Positions 11,901-24,944 of a DNA stretch of 64,000 nucleotides are shown piece by piece. Within the stretch, counting starts at the first letter, position 1. Each line of letters begins with the position of its first letter. The stretch is from Ectocarpus siliculosus (taxonomy: Eukaryota > Sar > Phaeophyceae > Ectocarpales > Ectocarpaceae). Position numbers and translations under genes: made by a program. The DNA is taken from the NCBI GenBank assembly GCA_000310025.1, contig FN648415.1, forward strand, positions 118,800-182,799, given 5' to 3'. Below the pieces are notes generated by a model. It searched no databases, was not told the origin of the DNA, and saw only the letters and a list, made by a program, of their open reading frames with translations.

Positions 11901-14143
11901 AATTCTTCTTGGATGTAGTCTAAATATCCGGCACCGAGCTCAACTACATTTTTTGTAGTCAACGTAATCGAAATTCCAATTTGAACACAAATAGTCTCGT
12001 CTGTTTTCCCAACCGCCGTAAGCCAGGCCATACGTTTTTCATTATGATTCTGAATTTCGAGCATGGCTCAAACGCTGCTTCACCCGTTCCACCCATGTGA
12101 CATCGGTTTACTAGGGTTTATCATAATCATACGATAGCTAATTCTAAGGTGCCCCGCGTATTCCTCCTCAGGACGATCGGGGAATCACTACGTGGCGATA
12201 TCGAGCATGTTCTCAATGGCGTTCTGCTGCCAAGTGAAAGTGGTAAGTTGGCTACACAAGATTTGTCTGTAAACTTGATTCGATCAGAAATTGTGTCCCG
12301 TGAGGACCTACATCCACCTACTGTCCGACATGTTCTGCCCTCTACGCATTGATTATGTTGCATCGATTGGGGTCTGTGTGTTGGACGAAATATGTAACCT
12401 GACCAATTTGAGTCCAGTCAAGTAGTTTGAAATACGATGGGCGCTCGTACAATACGTTCGCGTAATCAGACACACTTCATGCTAGCTCTGCGCTGTTCCA
12501 CCATTAGCGTAAGGGTGCCCCTCGCTAGGACTGACGACCTACTTGGAAGTCATTTCGATGTTTCCCGAGCGGGTAAACTGCGGTCTACGTTGGAGTCGCA
12601 ACGGAGAGTCAGACTCTCCTGAGGTTCATGGCCTGATTGTCGGTTATGCGTTTGGTCCCCAATGTGAGCATCGAGCGTGTTTCACACTCTCTACAGTTTT
12701 GATAATCCGCCCATTGGAAATGCCCATGTGTAGCCCGTGAGCAGCCCATGGTCATTTCCCATTGACCGCCCATGGACCGTCGATGAGTGAGTGCCCTCCA
12801 ACCGGAACGACGTTACGCCGAAACAACAGTCGATCTGCTCTAGAACGGGCACTATGAGAGTTAAATACCCTAACGCTACCGCGAACCCTAACCCCAAGCC
12901 CACACGAAACGTGCTAGGTTGGCGCTGGTTGGCCAAGTGCTAGTTTAATGTGCCGGTGGCGAAGTGCTAGGTAACGGCCCGCGGTGCGCACTTCGGGGAC
13001 AGTTCATGGGCTGCCCATGGGCCTACCCATGGGAAGCTAAGGGACAGTCCGTGAAGTGCCAATGGGCTGCCCATGGGCGCCCCATGGGCGGTGTAGCATG
13101 ACTGCCAGTGGTTTGGGAGATTGGGCATCTAGCGTAGCGGCAGTGGTGTCGGCAGACCATGTCTTTTCGAACTTTGTGCCTTTCGTATGGTTACGACGTA
13201 CGTAGCGCCATGCGAGGTACAGTGTGTCCCTTTCGCGCGGGAGGTTCTCTCGGTCAAACCATCGCGGGAACGACGGTGGGATCGTATGCTGGAGGTCGGG
13301 GGTTGGCGTCTGGAGTCAGTAGCGACGTGCTCTCGTAATCACCACTCCTTGGTGTGTGCAAAGTTGAGAGATATTCTGTGAAAACCGCTACGCCGACCTT
13401 AACGCCCTTCTGGCAGTGTTCCGACAAGAGCTTACCTCATGTGCGGATCGATTGACGCCGGTGCCACGACGTGTATAAATGAAGTTGGGTGAGACCATAT
13501 TGTGCCGGACGAGCGGTCAAACTTTGTAAAGCCAACGGATGCAACGAACAATGGGCGGGACTACAGTCGGGCGCAGGAGGCCTCATCCAGTCCACTTTTT
13601 AAATCACATGTCCTTGGTATGAAGACAGATACAACAGAACAACGATTAGATGGATGTATTCAAGAATTGGGACAAATCGCGAACCACGGAACTCGTCGGA
13701 GGTCTTGGAAATGTTTTGCAAGCAAGAAATGACACGTCGTATTTCACCTCCGAAACATAGGGAGCAGCTTCGGCCACGATATTCTCGAGGCCACCCCGCC
13801 CACCTGGCGGAGCGTTGACACATCACGCATGATACCTGTACAATACCTTGATCCTTGATTGGTGCGCATTCCGCGATGGGAAACACCAGGTGTGCTTGAT
13901 CAGCGCGGTGCAACATTTCAGGCGAGCACTCCTGCCCGGCGCAGGAGGCCTAATCTAATCGAACACTCCTTAAGTTGATCCTCGGGATGGAGACAGAATA
14001 CACGAATGCTATGCGTAGTCCCGAGTATTAGGTCCACACAAAGCATGTAGTTCACGCTCAATCACAACAACGAAGGTTTCAATCAACCTTAACCTTTTTG
14101 CATCTTCCCATTCACGCTGCTTGTTTGGTGGTACTCGTTTCAG
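8956..14143. other. Mostly unassigned; isolated exon-like pieces
   Basis: There is a 65-bp tandem pair near 9235-9365 with the word CCCGTGAAGTG. At 10220 an ATG opens a short hydrophobic reading frame (MWANIWQILGVTMIPIF) that ends in a strong donor GTAAGT at 10275; a possible following exon lies at about 10370-10412. An open frame at about 11040-11457 and another at 12149-12352 show no recognisable domain. CCCATGGG palindromes cluster at 13014-13088. None of these is strong enough to call a gene. Confidence 0.45.
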
Positions 14144-14485
14144 CTTGAGCTTCCCGTCAAGGACGTGCGCTTGCCAACAGAAAGCGGGAAACAGTTCAAC
14201 TCGTCCACCAACCTCTTCGGTTTCACGTCAGAATACAACAATGAACGTGCTGGGCAGCAGCACGTGAAAACGGGTTTCGAACATCTTCAGGGCCGACCTG
14301 ACGTCTGTCCGCGAGAGAGGGTCATGGACGGACGGGAGGCGTTCTTCATGAGTGGTAGGAAAATGGTTTGGTTGCTGTCACGGTATCGGGCAGGGTCTCG
14401 CTGTGGAACGCTGTGGTGGCCAACGTTTATCGAACAGGCAGGGGTTGTTCAAGAGCTAGCATTCGATGGACACAAACCTGAACAT
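14144..14485 (+). CDS. Candidate upstream exon of the glycosyltransferase-like gene
   Basis: An acceptor (GGTGGTACTCGTTTCAG) at 14143 and a donor (GTATGT) at 14486 bound an open 342-bp exon, starting LELPVKDVRLPTESG and ending GHKPEH. It lies on the same strand, 0.4 kb before the recognisable exons. A further small exon is possible at 14542-14579 (acceptor CACTTGCAG, donor GTACGT). The phases of these two do not add up with the next exon at 14899, so at least one border is wrong or an exon is missing. No domain is recognised in this part; it could be the variable N-terminal region of a Golgi-type transferase. Confidence 0.4.
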
Positions 14486-14898
14486 GTATGTTTGTGTGTT
14501 TTTTCCGTTCTCCAGTCCGGTCGGTAGCGATTCACTTGCAGATAACCACGAACATTTTGCACGGATTCTGGAGTACCCGGTACGTACTTAATACGTCCTT
14601 TGGGAATGTGCTGTAAATGCTGCCCATCATTGTATCATTCTTTCGCTTGGCCGTCCGGCTGACATTGGTAAGGCCCGAAAAGAAAACGATGGAATAACAG
14701 CTCCTAGGATATCATGCAGTGTCATCGTCAAGACACGGAAATAAATATGCTCATCATTCGCACCCGAGCCGTTCCCGAGGGTTGGGTTTCTCGTTTCGTT
14801 CATTGCTCGGCGTACACGCCGAAATAAGAACCTGGGAAAAACCACGAACCCATATTTCTGGTGTTCCTCGTGCGTGACATCATCGTTTGGTTGTGCAG

Positions 14899-17800
14899 AC
14901 AATCACGAAGACCTTCAGGCATGCATGAACAATGTGAAGATGAGAGGGTGCGAGGCCGTGTACTTCCAGGGATCGTTTGGGGGAGAAGAATATTGTTCAA
15001 CACCACGACACCGACTCCCCGCAGATGAGGAGGAACCCGGTCTATTAGTGGCCGGGTCAACCTCGCCGCTCGAAACAAAAAGGGCTAGATCACTAGTTTT
15101 TCACTTTCGATCCGGGGATGTTTTCAAGCCGAGAAAGGACTTCCACTTCCAGACGTACGGCCAGGTAACGTATATATTTTGCAGAGTGAACAGCATGACC
15201 CGGAAGTTGCATAGCTCTCTTTGTGGCTGTTCATTCCCGTTCACGATGGTATATCAGAAGACAAGCTCTAAGGCGCGTCAATTCGTTCTCATTTTGCTCA
15301 CAAAAAAAGCCACACAAAGCGTCTAAGTGGTTCAGTTCAACGCGGTATGGGAACAGCACAGTGCAATGCGTGTGTTTCATCTCACTGACCGCCCTCACAG
15401 TGGCAGAAACGGCCGCGGAACCAACGCTCAGAAATCACAGTTTGCACATGGCATTTCCCTCTCATGCCAATGTTTCGTTTTCATGTTCTCGGCCTCGTTT
15501 TTTCTTGCGCGTGAAGCCACCTTTGCTTTACGTACTGGCAGTTATCGCCAGCAAGAAGTGGAGCAATTTGACATTCATTACAAACGGGGAACATGAGAGG
15601 CTTCTCAACCCTACGTTCAGAGTAATTGAAGAGCTCATCAGCCAGGGGATTCTTGGGACAAACGGGACGATAGTGGAAACTTATAAGGTGGGTGGGTGTA
15701 GGCGACCACGTTGTGCAAGCACGGAACTTTCTTGTCCCCAAACAAAGTTAGCGGTGGTATATGAGCCAATGCGCGGGATCGTTTCAATTTATTCTTGCCC
15801 AAGCGCATCATGCACTCGCTGGGTGCATCGCGAACGCGGGCGCAAGATATGCTAGGGTTAAGGTTGGCCCCCCGGCCCCCAATGGAGCGGGCGGCCACAA
15901 CGAGGCGGATGACAGTGAGGGTTTGACAGGAGTCTGTATTCTAATAAAGTAAGAAGGAAGACGACCGTACTCTATTTGTCACTATATATTGTAGGTGGCA
16001 ACCAAAGATGGACCGTCCATCGACGTAAACGAAAGAGCCGCATGTACCATTTAAAAGTGATTGCGAAGAAGGGACTGCCTCTCTCTGGTCTTTTTTGGGG
16101 TTCTTTTTTCAGAGGTAACACAGTGTGACGTCACGCACGTGACTCTTTGCCCATTTTTGTCTGCTCGCGCAACGTTCGTCCAGATGTGCAAGCCCTCACT
16201 CACGCGTCGCCCGTGCGGTTCCACCACACTGCTCTGCCAAATTAACCTCTTCCTAGTATCTTGAGCCATCGAACTGAAGATCTCTTAATTCATCGTTGGC
16301 TCGTTCGTCTTTTGCTCTCACATAACACGAACGAGGCAGGTTTTCAGGACAGACGCCGTAACAATCACCCTCTCACACTCAGATTAAGCGGTTGAAAACG
16401 CCGATCGCGACGGAACCTTTTACATACGCCCTACCTCTGAGCTGTTCGCTTCGATATCTGTTTGCCTGTGGTAGGCTCGTGCTGACGGGGGTAGCTAGCG
16501 TGCTGGGCGGAGCCTGAGCTCTGTTGCTTCTGTCGTTTGCAAATCGGCGTGTTGAAATCCCCCCCGGTGGGGGATTCTACAAAAAACCCCACCGGTGGGG
16601 GGTTTGTGTCTCAACAGTCCACCAGCTGTATATCGCCTACAAGGCACCAGTCGGCATACGACATCCACAACTGTGTTGCTGTGAGCCATCCTACAGCCGA
16701 AACGGTTCAGATTTGGTGCAGCCATCGCTGATGGGAAAATTCATCAGGCGCCCCTGCCCCACTCGTTGTACATATGTAGCCCTACAAAACTGCAATGGAG
16801 AGACAAACAACGGTCGGACGACATCTAACTGGTGGGGTGGATATGCCTGAAATACCCCACCACCTGGATCGCAACCTTACCAGGACTTGCAACAGAAGCA
16901 CAAGCAAGGTGGCTTGAATGTGTGGTTGAGAAGAGGGACAGGACTGGGGGGACAGATCATAAGACCACTCCGGTCAGCCTGAAACTCGTGAAGTGGAAAA
17001 TAGACAATTGGTTTCTCCACATGCTTCCCAAAACAAAAGAGACCCGACGCCTGGCATCATCGGGGACAAGGACACACGAATTCATCGTACGTTTGGAAGG
17101 GGCCGTCGACAGGAGCAAAATAGGCTATTCCAGGCGACTCCATTGACATTGATTGTATCTGTTGTAGAACGTGTTGACGTGCACTCTGCTGTGTATGTGC
17201 CTACCCGGCGTCAGGCGTTGCGCCCCATACCGAAAAAACGAATACCCCATTTTGTGCCCAAACACGCGGGGTATACCCCATTTTGTCAATCGCCCTTTAT
17301 TTTGCTCTGTGTAACACGTCGGGATCATTTTTTTGCTCCGCGCGTAACGCAAACATGCGTGGATGACACAAACAGTTTCGCGTTTCCACTTGACGTGTTT
17401 GAGGCCGCCCGGAGTGGTTGTTGAATTACCTCTTCCTCGTCCTCTCCCTCTTCTTCAGCTGCTGCCTGTTGTGTGTACTGTGTGTACATTAACCCATGAT
17501 TCCTGCCACCATGCTTGTGCTTGTGTTGCAAGTCCTGGTTAGGTTGCGATCCAGGTGGTGGGGAATATTTGGCATATCCACCCCGCCGGTGGGCACATGC
17601 ACAGTTTGCCCCCGCCGGCGCAGGCAGCATCGAAACGAAGCTCCTTGGGCATAATGACGATTCCGACGACCGCCCTGCCACACACGAATACGTCCTGTGT
17701 CGATCGGAGTTCTGTACGTCGAGGTGGAGGTGGTGCTATATGTAGGCAAGGCTATGTACCCCACCAGTGGGGTAGCTGCGAACGTCTCCCCACCAGGAGT

Positions 17801-19586
17801 GGCAGCGCCAAACCTGTATTATTTCGTCTTCACGACGGGTCCCATAATACCTCTGTAACGCAGCAACTCACTGGTGCATGTCCTATATCGATTGGAGCGT
17901 TGCAGGACGACATAAAACTGGTGGGGTAAGAAAGGCTGATGTGCCCCACCAGTGAGATTGCAATGTTCCCACTCCGACTTGGCGCGTTCGAGGTCTTCTG
18001 GCAGGAATACTTGATGTTGCTGCTCGCCGCCTCAACTGCTCTCCGCTGCTGTGTGCTCTGGGTGCATGTACAAAACACTCCGGTGGTTGAGTATTGATTG
18101 GAGCTTTGTAGGGCGAGATGCAGCCGTGGGGTTCTTGTGTAGATAAAGAAAAAAGCAAGAAGAAAGAAGGTAGTGTTCGATTCCCATACATATTTGTTCC
18201 CCGCCTGGTGCTTCGTCTGCCAACATGTACCAAACCAGAGTTTGCTCCCTGCTTGGAGCCTTGTAGGGCAACATGAAGCTGGTGGGCCCTTCAAAGGCTA
18301 TGTACGTACCCCACCAGTTTGGGCAGCTCATGAATTCCCGATCAGCGATGGCTGCACCAAACCTGAACCGTTTTGGCTGTGTGATGGGTCCCACGATAAC
18401 CCCACAACACAGCCACACCGTTGTGAAGTATGTAGACACTATTTTAACCAACCGGTGGGGGATTCTACAAAATACCCGTCCGGGGGGGTGTAGAAACGTC
18501 GTTTGAACATATTCACCCATCACGACAACAGAGAGCGTGTGTTGCGAGGTGCGGAGCTAAAACGAGTAAAATGTGGGTGTGACAAAGGAACCTCTTGTTA
18601 CCTTCCCCTGCGCTGTTTCTCCTACCCCCCGGTGTTTGTCATCGGGGTTGAGTTTATGGTCGCCTGGCAACGACTTCGCAAAATCAAGACGCCGTCCCCG
18701 GTGTTTGCCATTGGAGTTAGGTTGTCGTCGCCTGGCAGCGATGTTGAAAACCAAGCCAATCACTTCGTGACCTCGACCACGAGGATACCGCTTATTTTAT
18801 CGCCCTTGGTTTTTTGTTTGCGGTAAAATGAATGGTGGTAGAGTAGAATTGTTGTGCGGGGTTGAGAACCCTCACTTCCCGAAAGGGTAATAATCGCACC
18901 ACGCTAGGCACACGCTGTTGGGTGGTCGATGTTTGGTACATGCTGCTGTACCAAAGAACCAAATATTGGAGCCCCTTCGGATATCCATGTACTGAATCAC
19001 AAGAATGGTGTCACGACACGACGACCATCCTGAGAGTGTATACGAAGTATATTTGGTGATACTGCTTCCACGGCGCCGAAGCGCTTGCTTTTCGTCACAT
19101 CCAACATGGATATGCACGGAAAACGTACACGTTGATTGCCACCTACCACCAAAAGCGTGCCATACTCGCACCAAAAGTGTATAACAATCTTGTCTTCTGG
19201 TTTACACTAACCGACCGTGTATCACGGTGCCGACGAGTTATGGGAGCACTGTACCAACCGCGGTAGCTGCGAAAAATGTGGTCCCTAACCAGTCATTTTC
19301 TCTTGCGACCTTCCCTACGTTAACATAGAAACGATCACTCTGGGAAGATCTGCAGGCGATGCTGTGCGCGGACGCCCTATCTGTTGCACATTCAACGCTT
19401 ACGAATCTCCTGTTGGCGCACTCGAGGGCCAAGATGTTCTTTCTGCCGTGGGGGTGTGAACCACAAATTGGGGATATGATGATTCCCCGCTTCGTTAGTG
19501 CCTCGATGATTTGCCTCCAAAGGCCCGAGGTTGAGGTGAGAGTTCGGCTTCCTGTTGTCTATCCCTGGTCGACTGCTCCCACTTAG
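14899..19586 (+). CDS. Glycosyltransferase-like gene with HxRxGD motif (3 exons recognised)
   Basis: Exons: 14899-15164 (acceptor TTGTGCAG, donor GTAACG), 15517-15687 (acceptor GCGTGAAG, donor GTGGGT) and 19329 to at most 19586 (acceptor AACATAG; stop TAG at 19584, or a donor GTGAGA near 19536). All three join in phase. The joined protein has VFHFRSGDVF, then YGQ|PPLLY across the first junction, NPTFRVIEEL, and in the last exon LWEDLQAMLCADAL followed by STLTNLLLAHSRAKMFFLPW. H-x-R-x-G-D followed by YGQPPL is the signature of a fucosyltransferase-like fold using a nucleotide sugar, and the later Leu-rich STL segment matches the acceptor-side region of such proteins. Cys-rich EDLQACMNN and GCEAVYF near the start suggest a secretory-pathway enzyme. 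Sugar and acceptor cannot be told. The second intron is 3.6 kb and holds repeats. The C-terminal end is uncertain. Confidence 0.65.
15853..15990 (+). repeat. Dispersed repeat family end inside the intron
   Basis: Begins GCTAGGGTTAAGGTTGGCCC and is similar over about 130 bp to the complement of 8440-8600, including the GAAGACGACCGTACTCTAT word. It lies in the long intron of the glycosyltransferase-like gene. Confidence 0.65.
16555..18490. mobile_element. Nested inverted-repeat element(s) in the intron
   Basis: The outer arms, about 16555-16790 and 18300-18490, are inverted copies sharing ACGGTTCAGATTTGGTGCAG-like and GGTGGGGGATTCTACAAAA words. A second inverted pair lies inside: 16829-16905 against 17508-17590 (words CACCACCTGGATCGCAACC and GCTTGTGCTTGTGTTGC). 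Many short CCCCACC/GGTGGGG hairpins occur between them. No transposase is present. The structure looks like a fold-back or miniature inverted-repeat element with another nested in it. It sits in the 15688-19328 intron, in neither arm touching the exons. Confidence 0.6.
18491..19328. other. Remainder of the long intron
   Basis: Contains two copies of a GTGTTTGTCATCGGGGTTGAG-like / GTGTTTGCCATTGGAGTTAG word about 60 bp apart near 18630 and 18700. No other structure recognised. It ends in the acceptor before the exon at 19329. Confidence 0.45.
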
Positions 19587-19646
19587 AGACAAACCGCGGT
19601 GCGTTGTATATTTGATCCGAAATGTCCCTCACCAGAATCGGTCGTC

Positions 19647-20168
19647 TCAGTTGGCATTGGCAACCACAAGAGAAATATTGTGTTGAAAATCACCTCTATT
19701 CCGAAGGAGATCAGTGTAATCGATGGTGTTTTTCAGGTATTTTACATCTAGAATACGACGATTGCCCCAGCATCTCTCCCGTTTAGTGTGTCCACCGGCA
19801 GTCCTACATGCGATATGGAAAAGGTCTTCCTCATAGAGTGTCATGTGTCCAGAAACATCATCTATCGCATTGAGCATCAACGCATATGGCCGTTGCAGAT
19901 AGGCCTCTCCTCTCCTCGGTATCCCTAACCCCTCCCCGTACATATCCCACCCGTCCATTCGCTTTTGTGCCTGTCGTACCGGAGACAGGTGTACGGCATT
20001 GAATGGCGGACAACAAGCAATGCTTACACGGTTTACAACAAGTGGGATCCATCCGTCAACCAGCTTGAGATGATTGTTTCCGACGACCTCAAAGGCGTTC
20101 AACACTGTTGTAATTAACTGGGAGAACTTTGTTACGGCGGTTATTCTTGGGGACCTTTCTTCCCACAA
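19647..20168 (-). CDS. Open reading frame of about 173 codons, unknown
   Basis: An uninterrupted minus-strand frame lies tail-to-tail with the glycosyltransferase-like gene. It has a mixed, non-repetitive composition with segments such as NAIDDVSGHMTLYEEDLFHI and YLKNTIDYTDLLRNRGDF. No membrane segment, signal peptide or known motif is seen. It may be one exon of a gene, or a chance frame; its length is moderate for the local base composition. No neighbour gives a functional hint. Confidence 0.3.
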   Translation of the reverse strand: MWEERSPRITAVTKFSQLITTVLNAFEVVGNNHLKLVDGWIPLVVNRVSIACCPPFNAVHLSPVRQAQKRMDGWDMYGEGLGIPRRGEAYLQRPYALMLNAIDDVSGHMTLYEEDLFHIACRTAGGHTKRERCWGNRRILDVKYLKNTIDYTDLLRNRGDFQHNISLVVANAN

Positions 20169-20699
20169 GAGTATCTCTGGTCAAAGAACCTCTTTTTGGC
20201 CGAGGCTTACCCTCCTAATATTGGATACCCAGATGGCGACGCTTTCGGCACAGAGAACTCAATGAAATGCTTTTTACCGCACAGTTGTCACCCTAGGCTC
20301 CACTGTGCGCAGCACACGTGAGAATCGTTGGTCTATCATGTTTTGGCTCAGATGGTACGGTGTGTATTGTATGTGTGATGCCTCTCCTCCGCCTCAGACT
20401 TGCTGTGCTCAACTCCCGTCAACCCGCCTGTCCCTAGCCCGAGTCGTAAAACTGTACATCGTCTGATAATGGAAGTTGCCGACTTGGGTGCAGTATGAAA
20501 AGAAGTTTTGGGGGACACTTTTTCATACTGGAATTCAGATTCTTTGGAGAGCCTGTAGCCCCTAGACATTTCTTTGCGGAGGAACTGTGTGCTACTGTGT
20601 TCTACTATTCATGTAGGAGGGTCAAGCATGCTGTTTTCCGGGAGTTTTTCTCTCTCTTGGTGAGTGGGGTTGTCTCCATAGGGATTCCTAATTCAGATC

Positions 20700-23600
20700 C
20701 AAGCCACTCAGGAAGAAAATCTCAAACGCAAAAAAAAAAGGTTGTGGCGCGAAGCACGCAGGACCCTCTTTCGCTGTTCAACCGGCCATTCCCATGGCGA
20801 AACAGACAAGGTACAGTGAAGGTCGACGCTTGCCGGCCACGGGAGGCGTAAACCGCTGCTCAAGCTCGGGGTTGGGTCATGATTTATTTGCGGTTCTCCA
20901 CCGAACGGATCTCGAACGATGAGACTTCAGAATTGCGAAACGTGCGCCCAGTTTTATAGACATGGCAAGCGAACACCCCCTCGCAACAAAAAATAATTGA
21001 AAATTAGGACTGAAATAATGGGTGGGTGGGTGACCGGCGGACCCCGAAAAGCAAAGCATTAAAAATAAAAACCGAAATTAAAAAAAGGGAGAACAAAGAC
21101 AAGTGAGCAGGACGCGACAGGTTTCCGGGAGGTGGCGAAGGAGAGTATAGAAAAGCCACCGTCGCCGCTCTGAACCGCTGGAAGCTGTCACACAGCACTG
21201 AATGCAGCAAACAGTAAGGGCGATGCCCATTTTTTGACGTTAAGAGGCATCGCCCATCGCCTCACATGCAGCAGCCGGGTACACGGGTAGCCTCACTCAG
21301 CAAGAAACAAGACGATTGCGGTTGACGTTCGATGTTGTTGGGACCCCAACGGCGACAGTCGGGAGAGAAACAGGTACTGTAGACCAAAAGAATCGAACGT
21401 CGAGAAGGCATTAACTCTCGAGAAGACACTCACTCTCGTCCCTGTGGCCCACAGAAGGCTATCAAAAACGAGTAACGAACGGCGACATCCGATGTACGCT
21501 CAGCAACAACACCAGCCAAAAATATAACTAACAAAACTAAGTCGCCGTTTTCGAACTGTGGAGACTTTCTTTCCTTTGTGGTTTGAAGTGTGCCGAAACA
21601 AAAAATAACATGACTGCTATACATGGAAGCACCACGGGCGAACTACAATATTATCTCAATACGCTTGCCGTCGCGAAAGATGCGCACCGCTGCAAGAACG
21701 AGCAGACTGTTGGTTATCATACATCACTACGTAAATGAGATTGTGCTGCCATCTGCCTTATCGCTCAAATTACGACTACGCAGCAGACCTCAAGGTGCAA
21801 CACACTAACGATGCTTTACCACCCATGCACATACTATGCAGCAAGAGAATAAAAAATGTCGAATGCGGACCGTCTGTTGTTGGCTGTACCTTCAACCGTG
21901 CTGCCGTTGGTTTCTTCATCGATATCGACACAGTAGAGAAATAATTGAGTAATTCGCACAGCGTGCAGCCCAAGCGACAGAGACGATACCCTTGCGAGCT
22001 TTGCAGCATATATATTCCGGGCACAACAGCAGCAACCGCATGTGTAAAACGGTCACCCAGGAAGAAAACTACAAACGCAAAAAAAAAAAATGGTGGCGCG
22101 CAGCACGCAGGACCCTCTTTCGCTGTTCAACCGGCCGTTCCGATGGCGAAACAGACAAGGAGCAGTCAAGGCCGAGTCGTGCCGGCCAGAGGAGGTAGGT
22201 GCAAGCTGCTCAAACTCGGGGAGGGGTCATGGTTTGTGATTCCCTCCCGAATCATACTTGAGGCGCCACGAGATTTTATTTGCACTGTAGCCCGATCAGC
22301 ATTTATTTGAGACCGGGTCGGGCCAGGGGTTGGGGATGCGAATGAAAGTTCCACCCACGGATATCGAACGATGAGCATCATGTTATATATATACTCACAG
22401 GATGACATGTATATACTCACAGGATGGTCGTCGTGACGTGATACATTACTTGTTATTGTGATAGCAACTCGACGAGTATCGTCGCGTTGCCTGCCTGAAG
22501 CTCCCCAATTTTCAGCGGTTAATAATGTCGAGGGCCCACAACAACGCGACACGCTCTCTCACCGAGCAGGACAAAGCTGTCACAGAGTAGATGACATATG
22601 TAAGATATCACACCCCCTCAATACTTGATAATTTTCAAAACTCGATTACTCCACAGCAGAAAGCGTGGCCGGGCGACGTTGGAACCGATAACTTTCCGAA
22701 GACAATCGTATCGTTTGACATCCATCATCCTCGTCGTCGTGGACTATCAATATTAGCTGTGATTGTTGATGGAAGGGGTTGTGACACATACATATTGTCC
22801 CCCACTACAGGTACGTGCCCTACAGGTACATGCCATGCATGTGATGAATAAGAATAAGGAGCGCCCTCATACTCCAGTAAGTTAAATACGGTCGGTGACA
22901 AGAGGTTTTTTCTTGTGCCGCAATAGAGGGCAGTGCCGCTATTCCTATAAGAGATTTGTACCGAGAAATGCATTTGTGCCAAACGATTTTGGTGCCGCTA
23001 TAGAGGGCATTCCGCTATTATTAATTAACTTAAAGGGGACTACCGACTGTAGTTGAATTGGAACCTCTCATTACCGACCGCGTCGAGTGTGGATCAGTAC
23101 GGAGATACGAAGGTACTGGGTAGAGAGAGATCGGAACGGTTTTTAATGTGAAGACGACAACAACAATTACCCATCCTTGAAGAAGTCGTTTCAAAAGCAA
23201 AAGAAGAATAGAATTTTTGAGGCGACCCCACGCGCAGCAGCCCGGTACACGGGGAGCCCCCTACTCCGCAAGAAGAAAAACGATTGCCGTTCGTTGACGT
23301 TCGATGTTGTTAGGACCCTAACGGCGTAATGCGACAGAGAGAGAGAGGTAGACTAACGGAAGAGAGACTCGAGAAGACAAGGCATGAACTCTCGAGAAGA
23401 CACTCACTTAAACACGTGTAACGAATGGCAACATCAGATGTGCGCTCAACAACAAACAAAACAAAAGAAAATAGTCGTCGTTCCCGAATTGTGGAGACTT
23501 TCATTTTTTTCTGGTATGAAGTGGCAACAAGAAGAACACGACTATCTGTGTAGACTAGACTAGAAGCACGACGGATGAACTATTGTCTCAATGCGCTTGC

Positions 23601-24940
23601 CGTCGCGATAGATGCGCACCGCTACCGCTACACGAACGAGCAGACTGTTGTCAAACCTGACAACGATAACCGTACAACCAGTGCACCACATTTCCGAGCA
23701 TTTCCACAGCAGTAGTAGTAGCAGCCGCATTTTCCGAACTGTGGAGACAATTGGTTGAGACTTCCTGTTAAAACAGCTAGAAAGGAAAGCGCTCATACAA
23801 AGTAGACTTCTCTCACCTTTCGTAGCTGAGTACAGTTCGTGCGTAGACCGTATTCCTCGGGGCTGGGAACAGTGTGGGCAAGGTGGGAGGGGCAGGGCGC
23901 TCACCTGGATCACGTGTCTCTTCCATGATGGTCTCCACTCTCGTCGGTATCTGGCAAACAATGTAGCAGCTTGCTGACGACCGTCGTGCCGAATTCGACC
24001 GTCATTTACTCACCAACGGCCCACACGGTAATCACCCGTTCGCTCATGTTAACATGCATAGTGAGGCATGTGATAGACATGTTGTTAGCGGGTTGACGGG
24101 TGATATATGCACTTTAACGGGCTTTATTAACTTTCATCCACGTTGGGGGTGTTTAATAAACACCGGTGGTTGTTGACAACGTTCGTGAGAACGTGTCGCG
24201 AAGGGACAAGTTGAAGTTGTCCTCTTCTTCGTAGATGCGGCATATCCGCCGCCTCTTCGATCACTCTAGAGGGCAAACAGGGAAGGGTTCGATACTTCGA
24301 GACCCCTAGCGCCGTAACCATCGAACAGTCACGGCCCATTATAGTATTTTGTGTAGATTCTGCGCGCAGCCGCCATAGCATTCCTCTATTTTTGTGGTAT
24401 GAAGTGACAACAAAGAAGAACACCACTATCTGTGTAACTAGAAGCACGACGGACGAACTATCGTCTCAATGCGCTTGCCGTCGCGGTAGATGCGCACTGC
24501 TACCGCTACACGAACGAGCAGACTGTTGTCAAACCTGACAACGATAACCTCACGACCATTGCAGCACATTCCGAGTATAACAGCAGCAACCGCGGCAGCA
24601 GCCGCCGCATGTGCACAACGGCCACTCAAGAACAAACGCAAAAAAAAATGGGGCGCGCAGCACGCCGGACCCTCTTTCGCTGTTCAACCGGCTGTTTCCA
24701 TGGCGAAACAGGCAAGGAAGGGTCAAGGCCCACTCTTGCCGGCCACAGGAGGTGGAAGCTGCTCAAACTCGGGGACGGCTCATGATTTGCGATTCCACAC
24801 CGAACCATACTCGAGGCGCCACGAGATTTGCACTGCACTAGCTCGAGATCAGCATTTTAGACCGGGTCGGGCAAGGGGTGGGCTATGCGAATAAAAGTTC
24901 CACCCACCCACCCACGGATATTGAAATATGAGACTGAAGC
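20700..24940. repeat. Mosaic of two recurring repeat modules (B and C)
   Basis: Module B (word AGGACCCTCTTTCGCTGTTC, then CCATGGCGAAACAG, ending GGGTGGGC...CCACCCACGGATAT) occurs at about 20712-20925, 22040-22370, 24590-24935 and inverted at about 26585-26815. Module C (words GTTGACGTTCGATGTTGTT and ATGCGCTTGCCGTCGCG, then ACGAACGAGCAGACTGTTG) occurs at about 21290-21720, 23228-23670 and, in part, 24400-24560. C is followed by B twice, so C-B is probably one element in its fuller form, about 1.1 kb. There is no coding sequence I can identify. The stretches between (for example 22460-23220 and 23680-24380) hold nothing recognised. Confidence 0.7.
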
Positions 24941-24944
24941 TAAA

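Noticed and set aside
20700-24940. LTR pair formed by the module B copies
   Set aside because: Copies are diverged, lack TG...CA ends with target duplications, and no retroelement genes lie between them.
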